Positions 55,318 through 64,000 of a DNA stretch of 64,000 nucleotides are shown here, in pieces (position 1 is the first letter of the stretch; every line of letters begins with the position of its first letter). Source of the stretch: Anisus vortex (lineage: Eukaryota; Mollusca; Gastropoda; Planorbidae); the NCBI GenBank assembly GCA_949126835.1, contig OX421497.1:3030271-3094270 (forward strand). Reading direction: 5' to 3'. Position numbers and translations under genes: made by a program. The notes below the pieces were generated by a model. That model saw nothing but the letters and a program-made list of their open reading frames with translations, ran no database searches and had not been told where the DNA came from.

Positions 55318-56092
55318 CAAATGTCTAAGGGGATAGATAACTTCATGTATATATTCTGATAATCCTAACTAAGAGAATTGGATCATTTAAAATATAAATG
55401 CATGAATATATGAATATGTTGTGATTATTTTATGCAATATCTTATGCCTTATTTTATGCCATGAATATTTCCATTTTCTAAAACAAATATTATTATTGTT
55501 GTAAGAAAAAAGAAAGAACCTAATAAGTTACTTATAAATATTATGGATTTATGAACATATTTTTTCTTTATTAGTAAGATAATGAATGAACAGAAATGTA
55601 CATCCTTATTTTGAAACAATCAAACTATAGTTGTGATTATGTAAAAAACAAAATAGAGTAATGTGCATACACTTCACATGCTTACACACTTAAGATTAAA
55701 TTCTTACTCTTAAGTTTATTTAAATATTAATTTCATTTAAGTTGAATTAATTAATGATTGAATTGTTTAATATGACAACATTAGTTATGTTGATTTTTAC
55801 CTTATCAATAAGATGATGATGTTTATGAGGAATGATATCTCAGAGAGTATAATTTTTTTAGAATAACGCGAACATGTGTTATGGTCTAAGGATAACTTGA
55901 GATTCTATATGATGAGGGTTTAATAAAATAAATTATTTCCCTTACTTGTCTTATTTAACGGACTACCCAGGTGGAGTCAGTTTTTTTTTTTTATATTGTT
56001 TAGAACTAAAGTTAAGTGCAGGCGGTTCTAAAAGAAATTGCACACTTCTATTGTTTAGTATGCAATGTTCTTTTCCTTTTGGTACGGGCGAC
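55318..56092. other. retrotransposon 3' untranslated stretch
   Basis: AT-rich, no envelope or other reading frame. The bases before the 3' LTR (CTTTTGGTACGGGCGAC) are only weakly purine-rich, so the polypurine tract is not obvious. Confidence 0.6.
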
Positions 56093-56980
56093 TGTTACGA
56101 AACGTAAATTCCCTACATTGTAATGTTAATAAACCAACTAAATCATTTAAGCGAATTGCGTTTAAACGATATAAAATATTTCTCAGCTCAAGGTTTCCCC
56201 CGGGTTTTTCCTAACCTAATTTGAGCATTGTTGTTTTTATTAACCTCGATAAAAACATGAACTGCCCATGCACCTACAGCGTGTCAAGGTCGTCCGGTCT
56301 CTCCTTATTTTGTTAGAGCATTATTGCTTGTTCTTAATAAAAAGACAATCTGATCACGCAGTCAGCATGCAGGCTTGATTAAAATATTCGTGTCACTAGG
56401 CTGGCTGGATTTTCCAACGATTGACCCATAATATATTTCTACGCGATTCGACACTTTTAGTTTAGTTCTTGGCGTGCATTCGATCTAGTAACATCAAATA
56501 TTCTCCGCTCTGAGTATCGTTTCTATTTGATTTGTATTATGGAAAATGTATTATTCTACTATTAACTACAATGCTATATGTTCATTGAGGATATTCATTA
56601 CTAATTGGAATATGTGTATTTCTTGATTGTGTATATAATATTTTTTGGATTCCTACTGGATTGATGTTGTAAATTAAACCAAATTTATCGTTGCTTTCTA
56701 CACAACTTGGTTAACGTCAATATTTCAAAGTTATATACATGTGTGTATGTGTAATATTTATTCAACTATATTAATAATCTACACTACAACTCAACATCGA
56801 GGTTCTTGCTGTATAATATGAGCCACACAAATAATTATACATGAAGTAAATCAACTGAAAACTCTAAAACTACGCTATGTGAATTGTCAGGGGATTATAA
56901 GAACCAGGAATACTCTAGACAACTACAAATAAACTTCAGAATGATATAATAAGATCTTCACTAATACAAGGATACTCACA
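56093..56980 (+). mobile_element. 3' LTR, left part
   Basis: Matches 49041-49928. It is interrupted after GGATACTCACA by the TIR element and resumes at 60866 with CTAACAATAACAATAC. Confidence 0.92.
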
Positions 56981-59900
56981 GTCTAGGTACTTCGATAAAA
57001 CCCATTTCCGACATTTTTTTTTGTTTACATAAAATCATGAAAAATTTGAATCGCACTTTTTCAGCCCTAATCTGATAGTTATTGGAGTTAAGAATTTTCG
57101 ACAAGCTTTCATTCAATTTTAGCCAAGAAAAGTCATTAATTTTCGTATATGAGATATTTAACATTATTAATTTTGATTTTTCACTACTTGTAATTAAGTT
57201 GGAAACGTTTTTGATTTAGCGGGAAAATCGGTAAGTTTGACGAATTTACAACTTTTTTATTTGTGTATACAAAACTTTTTAATAAAGCTTTTCGTTTTTA
57301 TCATGTAAAAATAAGTATAATTACGAAATTTCATAACAATCGGCTACTTCGATCGATTCTTTTTTTTTAATCCAAAATTACAAATAACATATAGCAAAAA
57401 ATGTTTTTTTATTTTTTGTTCTCGTTATATTTAGCTGTCGAAAACTTTTTGATGTATTTTTGTATTTAATCTGTATAAATGTATAAAATAGTGTCAATTT
57501 TAACATATACAATTACAGCACTTTTTATTAATAAATATTATAAACTTTGTTTGTGAAATCTATTTTTAGAAACTACACGCCTTTGTTTTTAGGTCATATT
57601 AAAATCATATTTATTTTTAGAACATTAAAAAAAAAACACGTGGCATTTTTTAAAAAGTAGGATTGGATTTTACAAAATAAATAAATGGAAAAATGCTAGA
57701 AACCAACTTTATCCGCGTAATTTTTTACTCAGTATTGTATAGGTCTATTAGAAAAGCCATGGTTAGGTCTAGTATTTTAGGGCACATGGTTATAGGGCAC
57801 AACTAAGCCTGTATTAAAGACTTTACATAGGTAGCGCCGCACATGGGCTAGGCTAGGGCTATAACTATAGCCAGGATATATAGAATATATAGGAATATAG
57901 GTCATGACTAGGAGTAGGCCTAGTCATTTTATAGTCATATATAAGCCTTATGATAAGGCATAGACATAGCCTAGGGCTATTTACGTAGGCCATGATAAAG
58001 CTTGGTTGTGTACAATATTAGCATAGGACTAATAATATATTTAGCCAACTATAGTCTATAGAGCCAAGAATTCCAACAAGCTCAACAAAATTGTATGAAG
58101 GGTCATGATTAAATATGATTAGGCCTAGCCTTGTTACTATAGTCTCTAGTCTATAATAACAAGTAGTCCCATTAATAAGTATACTATAGGGCCTAATGTA
58201 CTGTATTAGGCTATATATTGTCTATAGCAGCCATGATTATGTCTATTATATTATCTAGGCTCTAGAGTCCTAGACTCTAAAACAAAGGCCAATTACTTTC
58301 ATAAAGAGTCTAGTAACACTATAATAATAATAATTAATTTTTTTTTAAAATATGTAGGCCTAGGCCTCCTGCACCTACACAGGACAGCCAAAAAAAGATT
58401 GCAATGACCATAGCATATTATACATTTTAAAAAAAAAACAACTTTTACTTATAGGCCTAGATAATTTTTTAAAATATTTAAAATGCTATAGGCCTACATT
58501 TATAAAACTTGTTTTGTTTTTTTATTATTCATTATAGCTTCTCATATGGATCTAGCATTCAAGTTGAAAATATAGAAATGAAAAGGGAATGGAAGAAACA
58601 ATTTTAATATAAAAAGTTAAAAAAGACCTACTGTGTCACTATGTGTTTTTTTTCAAGATAGTATAAAAAAATTAAATCACATGGTCCCTGTGACAAAAAT
58701 GACTAAGATATAAGGATTATTACGCAGCCTATAAATATGTAATCACAAATTGCTTATTGTCCGTGTGGAAAAAAAAAGATGAGCTCTAAGCTGTCCATTA
58801 ATTAAATAAAATAATAGACATTCTAAGAATGCTGTATTTATATTTAATGAAATACAACATTAAAAAAATTGTGGAAAAGAAATCATTAAAAAGGCAAATT
58901 GCATGCTGCTTTCACTATTGGGTACATAACATCAAAGTTTTTAATATAATAGCTTTTATCAAAAAGAATACTCTTCTGATGAAACACATAGTTTAAAATA
59001 TTTTACATTGCACATAGGTATCATTGTTCATGGTACTTATGGGCAAGACTGTTATGTGGTGCAGCTGAACCCTGATTCTTATTGATTCTGATGGTAAAGG
59101 TATATTTTTGAACTACACGCCCAAATATATATTAAAAAGAGGGGGTGGGGGAGAGCGAGGTGTTTCTGGTGCACTAATTACCGTAATCCATTCATGCCTA
59201 AAAAAAATGTCTATTAATTATAATTTTAATTTTCAGTGGCATATATATATTTTTCTTTACATTTACGAGCTCAACTCACCCACCATACCCGACAATTAGC
59301 ACAGACTGCTTTTCTTTATTCAAATAAATACCTGCACTGTTGCTTTTAATAGAATTGTAATAATTATGTAAAATTTACTTATGTATTAAATTATAATGGT
59401 AATTTATCAGTATGTTCTTGTTTTCTCAACATGGAAAAAAGTATATTTTATATGTAACAAGTATTATCTTGGTTATTCATACTATAATTTTGAGTGTTTA
59501 CAAATGATAAATCTGCAATAAAAATAACAGTAGCACAAAATGTAATTAAATTTTAATTTAGCTTGAAGTAATATTATAATCATTACAAAAAATACATTAA
59601 TATTATTAGACATTGTACTTTGCCAGCAGCATGCTCAAATTGTTCTTGAGTAAACTCCAAGAAAATTATTTAGGCTATTTAGGCTTTTTATAATTAATTA
59701 TGTATATGAATTTACCCTGATCTGGCACTATTTTAATATTTAGGTAAAAGTAAATGCAGATGGTTGATGTAATTGTAATGGTCACAAAATATTTTGTATA
59801 TTGTTGACACAGAACATTGTCATTTAAATTCTCCTTCAATTTCCCCATTATGTGACACTCTGATAGGGTATTTTTATCATAAATATTAAGTAAATTGTTA

Positions 59901-60857
59901 TGAATAAAGTAAAATGATATATAAATAAATATATTTAATTTCATATTGTACTCCTTATTATAATTATGTGGCACGGTGGCCTAGCTGCAGCGCATTCAAC
60001 TGGCAATCCAAAGTTTCTGGGTACAAATCCTGGTGCATATTTTTTCCGGGACTTAAGGATGCACCTGAGTCTATCCAGCTATGATGGGTACCTGACACTA
60101 GTTGGGGTAAAGTAATGGTGGATGGGCATTATGCCACAGAAACTGGTGAACGCTGCTTCACTGTGCCTAGACTTGGGATGACGTTAGAATGTTTGAGGAG
60201 TGGTTTTGACATGTCATGTTACAAACATTATTTAAATACATTTTACCCAAAATATGGGGAAAAATGTAAATACTGTAAAAAAAATATATTTTCAAATACA
60301 TTACAAGTCTCTACCCCCCCCCCCCCTCCTCCCTCCCCCATGTGGCTACGGCCCTTGTCTAGAAAAGTATTTGTATACAGTTGGGGATCGGGGGTGAAGA
60401 GGCTTTCTAATGGGTAAAAAACCTCAGATCTATGTTTATGTTATATATAGGTCAGTGAGGTGAAATTGTGTTTAATAGTAAAATACTAAATTCTGGGGAA
60501 AACGGGGTTCTGGGCCCCCTCCCCAATCGACACCTATGTAAATACCTATTTTAAAATTAAAATAATATATAGTAGAATAAGTGTTTCAAATTTCATAGAT
60601 TTATCTTTTACGGTTTTTAAGTTATAGCAATTTAAACAGCTCAGTTCATGTTTTTGGGTCACACTTTTTTTTTATATTTAGATGGGTCAAATAGGCTTAA
60701 TTTTCGGACACTTAAAAAATTCATAACTTCGTTAATATTTCATGTAGAAACAAAAATGAGGTGTCATTTGAAAGCCAATACCAAACTACATTTAACTAAA
60801 TAGGTTTTGTTTCAATGTTATTAATTTTAACAATTTTAGAAATTTTATCGAAGTACC
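56981..60857. mobile_element. 3.9-kb TIR DNA element inserted in the 3' LTR
   Basis: Left end GTCTAGGTACTTCGATAAAA, right end TTTTATCGAAGTACC. The 15-bp inverted match GGTACTTCGATAAAA starts five bases inside the left end. The LTR octamer TACTCACA is duplicated at 56973-56980 and 60858-60865. No transposase frame is recognised; the longest frames are short and AT-driven. An 8-bp duplication fits the hAT, P or Merlin superfamilies, but the termini do not decide. Contains a SINE (59968-60175) and TAGGCCTA-rich DNA. Confidence 0.85.
59968..60175 (+). mobile_element. tRNA-derived SINE (copy 10) inside the TIR element
   Basis: Head GGCACGGTGGCCTAGCTGCA, degenerate B box GGTACAAATCCTGG, body GAGTCTATCCAGCTATGATG, then GCCACAGAAACTGGTGAACG. 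The innermost layer of the nested insertion. Confidence 0.85.
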
Positions 60858-60865
60858 TACTCACA

Positions 60866-61013
60866 CTAACAATAACAATACTATAACTATTATTTTCATA
60901 AATTGAATGGGGGCTCTAGCCGTAATAACATTATAAATTATAATTATACTTGTGTGATATAAATAGAAGGTCTCATCCATGATTTATTATGGTGAATAAA
61001 TTGCCTTGTAATA
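60866..61013 (+). mobile_element. 3' LTR, right part
   Basis: Matches 49929-50076, ending GCCTTGTAATA directly before the CTGT duplication and the SINE remainder. Confidence 0.92.
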
Positions 61014-61130
61014 CTGTGCATAGTGCTGGCCACACAATCACCTGGTACGCCGTGGCCACAGAAACTGGTGAACGCTGCTTCACCGGACCTATGGATCACT
61101 CGGTCCGACGGGTACTTAACTTTTACTTTA
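61014..61130 (+). mobile_element. tRNA-derived SINE (copy 9), 3' part
   Basis: CTGTGCATAGTGCTGGCCAC continues the SINE broken at 49040, followed by GCCACAGAAACTGGTGAACG and a tail with ACTTTTACTTTA. The bases after it (ACTTTAGTCTAC) resemble those before the SINE head (ACTTTACTCTAC), a likely SINE target duplication spanning the whole nest. Confidence 0.9.
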
Positions 61131-61144
61131 GTCTACTCAATTGC

Positions 61145-63601
61145 ACAGGAACAAAAGTAAGATTTTTTTGCACATGATTATGGCGTAGCTATGGTGAAGG
61201 GCAGGCCCGTCCCAACGGGGCAGAATTTTTAGGGGTCACTTTAAAGAATGGCAATAAGGACACACACAAAAGACACAAAAAGAAGAAAAAACGTATTCTT
61301 AACCTTTCCCTTACCGACCTACTTCTATCAATGCTGTCAGTTCCGCTATATACGCGCCCGTGACTGTAAGGGTTAAGAGTAGACAATGAAAATTATAAAT
61401 AAAAAGCTAATGAAAATTATAATATTTTATACTGAAATGAGTTTTTCTGGGTTAAAAATGTTAACTTCTTTAAAACTGATTTTTACAGCACGAAGACTGT
61501 AATTAACTATTTTTCTACTACAGTATTTATTGTTCCCCTCTTCCTTTTTTTTTTTCTAACCTTGCCGATTGACTAATGAACGTAAAAAAAAAGCGCCAAA
61601 AGTATCACATAGCCTTACGGTAAACGTTTACTAGTAGGCCTAGTGGCCTAGTGCAATAATATGCAAGTCAAAGACCAATAGTAGTGGTCATATTTTAGAT
61701 ATATGGTTGTGTTTCCTTTGAAAAATAATTAGATCTAGCTCCAAAGATTTTCGAAGGTTAACGGGACATTAACCGCCACCATTTGGGAAGGGAAGGCAAA
61801 TGTTTTAACCGCCACATGCGGCAAAACCATGTTTCTAGGCCAATGTGTAAGTGCATGCATACGAGTATCCACTCTAAATTGTAATGCTAAAAAATATGAT
61901 AGCTCATGTTAACTGATATGCTTTGTTTCTCCGATTGAACTAGAAAGCCTTCTTTGACACACTGTTATCTCAAGGTTAGAAACCCACGGTCTAGGCCTAC
62001 CATTTAATCTAGGCTATTTATAACTAATGGGTCTTCACAAATGACACATATATTTTAGTAAGCCTTTATCATAAATGCATGAGCATAGGCTTACATAGAG
62101 CTAGCTCTTTGGTAAATATCGTTTGATTCAAAAAGCTAATACAAAGCCACGTCAAACAACAATAGATCTACTGATTGGGAATTCGAGACAAGAGTCTATA
62201 ATGTAGGCTTACAATACTTCTATTATTTTGATTTATGTAATAACAATAACATTTAGATCTAATACGTTACTACAATTTATGTAGCTCTAAACAGTGCTTT
62301 TTTTTGTAAAAAAAAAATAGGTGCCGGTACTCAGTGATGGATTGCCTAACTTTAAAAGCAGTTTCGCATTTTATATTTTAATTCTTATTGCGCGCAATTT
62401 TAATTAAAATAATTCAATTTTAACAAATTAATAATATAATAAATTAATAATAAACGTTAAAATACAAGAAAAGTAATAATTTTTTCCCCACATTGAAAAA
62501 GGTGCCGGTACGCCGTACCGGTGCGTACCGTCACAAAAAAAGCACTGGCTCTAACACTAACACATATAATATAGTGTCTAGTCTATATAGGCTAATATAA
62601 CGATAATCATGATAATGTTATTATGTTTTAGACCATAATAACACAATTGTTGCGTAGTTAACCGTAGCCGTAGGCAAATACGATTAGGTTTTCAATAACT
62701 AGGCCTATATTTCAATACATTATATATTATATTGTCTAGTATTTATTGTTAAAGTATAACTAGTTTTAGGCTCATATAAGCTTAGGACCTATTTGAAAAA
62801 AAAAACTTTTGAATAAATACGTAGACTAGCCTACATACAACTTTAAGTGTATTTAGTTTTTCCTATCATAAAGTAATTAAATTGATAGGCCTATTTTCGT
62901 TTATTTTAAAAATATTTTTTAAAACATAAAATAGTGTTCAGGCTATGAAACTAGTGTGGTAAGCTTAAACGTCACAATCTAAAAATAATAAATAGGCGGA
63001 AGTCCATGACGTCATTGAAAGATTATATTTCATTATTAGCCCGAGCATTGCAAAAAAAAAAAGTGAATGACTTCCCGACTTACATAATAGTCTAACTAAA
63101 TTATGCGAAAACACACTAGCATAGGCCTACATATAGACGGACAATATATAAGCTTAAGCTAACATAGTATTATACAGTTTTATAAGAGACTTACTGCAAA
63201 TTTTAGGCTTGCTAATTATCGTTTAAAAGCTCTTCCACTGAACAGGTTCATTTAGTTTTTGAAGAATAATTTAATATTTGAACTTATGTACACTATTTGG
63301 GATACATTAAATAACAGTAATAACACTGGTCTTTATCGCTAAGCAAAACTACAACGACTACATTGGTGCGTGTCATATAGTCTAGGTTTTGTTGCCAAAA
63401 GTGCCAAAATGCATTTCCTGACGTTCTCACAATGCAAAAGAAAATGCTTACTAGAAGGATGTAGAAACTACGAGAACAAATGTTTGTGTTATTACATCAT
63501 AATGAATAACGGTACGGCATCGATACACTTGTAGTTGTAGCTTGTAGCACTAATAATCTCTACGCCATCATTTAAAAACAAATAATAGATCTATGATCTA
63601 T
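61145..63601. other. intergenic, no gene
   Basis: AT-rich DNA with scattered TAGGCCTA palindromes and a hAT-like MITE (62292-62547). I find no conserved coding sequence on either strand. Confidence 0.55.
62292..62547. mobile_element. hAT-like MITE, 256 bp
   Basis: Left end CAGTGCTTTTTTTTGT, right end ACAAAAAAAGCACTG. Flanking octamers GCTCTAAA (62284-62291) and GCTCTAAC (62548-62555) match at seven of eight bases. Subterminal GGTGCCGGTAC occurs near both ends. Confidence 0.82.
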
Positions 63602-63609
63602 CTCTAAAT

Positions 63610-63826
63610 CAGGAGTGTGCAACGGGCGGCCCGCGGGCCACAACCCGGCCCGCCAGACCAGTTGGTGTGGCCCCAGCTAATAGTGTTTGTTTTATTTTTT
63701 TCCAAATGTATTACAATTTACTTAACTCTAGTTATCATGTGATTATATTTTCCTATGGTAACTGGCCCTCTTTGTCTTTCCAAAGTTCCAATGTGGCCCA
63801 ACATTAGAAAATGTTGCACACCCCTG
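63610..63826. mobile_element. hAT-like MITE, 217 bp
   Basis: Left end CAGGAGTGTGCAAC, right end GTTGCACACCCCTG. A perfect 8-bp target duplication, CTCTAAAT, lies at 63602-63609 and 63827-63834. GC-rich left part with GGCGGCCCGCGGGCC. Confidence 0.9.
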
Positions 63827-63944
63827 CTCTAAATGAATAGTCGATACTGTTGTAAATACAATATGAAAAATATTTAAACATTCTATAGGCTACACATATA
63901 ACAATATCATTCAAAACACTAATATAAATACAGGACTAGACTCA

Positions 63945-64000
63945 AACCACGGATGTGCAGAGGACGCATTAATCTTCTATATAGAAGGAGCGTCTTTAGG
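63945..64000 (-). repeat. dispersed repeat R1, inverted copy at the window edge
   Basis: AGAGGACGCATTAATCTTCT, then ATATAGAAGGAGCGTCTTTA, the reverse complement of the R1 start. Cut by the end of the window. Confidence 0.65.

Larger units (their letters stand above)
49041..61013 (+). mobile_element. Ty3/gypsy-class LTR retrotransposon with Gmr1-like gene order
   Basis: The complete unit is LTR, a leader without genes (50077-50481), a gag-protease-integrase-RT reading frame, RNase H, an untranslated stretch (55318-56092), and a 3' LTR interrupted by a 3877-bp TIR element. Without the insertion it is about 8.1 kb. No envelope-like frame is seen. A candidate primer-binding site begins TGGGTTTTGCTC about 3 nt after the 5' LTR; I cannot match it to a tRNA. 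Confidence 0.92.

Noticed and set aside
55318..56092. Envelope gene in the LTR element
   Set aside because: The interval is AT-rich with no frame of useful length, no signal peptide and no membrane segment.

Overview
This is AT-rich eukaryotic nuclear DNA from an intron-rich, repeat-rich animal genome. The genes and repeats suggest a lophotrochozoan, most likely a gastropod mollusc. That assignment is inference: it rests on tRNA-derived SINEs of a type I associate with molluscs, abundant TAGGCCTA palindromes and gene structure, with no diagnostic marker. There are no prokaryotic genes, no operons and no CRISPR arrays.

Three host genes can be built exon by exon with matching splice phases. 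(1) At 1299-12279 on the plus strand are the last nine coding exons of an IBTK orthologue (inhibitor of Bruton tyrosine kinase, a BTB-type CUL3 adaptor); its 5' part lies outside the window. (2) At 36792-17600 on the minus strand is a complete arginyl-tRNA--protein transferase, ATE1, the enzyme of the Arg/N-degron pathway. It has ten coding exons per transcript plus one alternative exon. Two exons of identical length (162 nt), identical phase and homologous sequence (24560-24721 and 20339-20500) look like a mutually exclusive pair. (3) At 39272-47527 on the plus strand is a two-exon secreted major-royal-jelly/Yellow family protein whose 7-kb intron is full of transposons. IBTK and ATE1 converge; ATE1 and the Yellow-like gene diverge.

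The most striking feature is a roughly 3-kb tandem array (20501-23535) lying against ATE1 alternative exon 7a. Its 57-bp unit (75 bp in the long form) is a copy of that exon's own 3' splice site: the polypyrimidine tract, the AG and the first exonic bases. About 50 decoy acceptors are therefore stacked in front of the real one. Both unit lengths are multiples of three, so use of any decoy would hit an in-frame TAG within 25 codons. Other introns of IBTK and ATE1 carry minisatellites with units of 11, 26, 39, 43, 56, 57 and 78 bp, and several start within about 20 nt of a splice donor.

The right half (48.9-61.1 kb) is a nested insertion. A SINE is split by a Ty3/gypsy-class LTR retrotransposon. 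Its 3' LTR is split by a 3.9-kb terminal-inverted-repeat element, which itself contains another SINE. The LTR element has integrase upstream of reverse transcriptase, the unusual Gmr1-like order. Its LTRs are nearly identical, but the RT/RNase H region is broken by several frameshifts and stops.

The rest of the window holds at least six short hAT-like elements with 8-bp target duplications, two 5'-truncated LINEs with target duplications, a dispersed repeat recurring at nine places, and palindrome-rich DNA with no gene that I can recognise.
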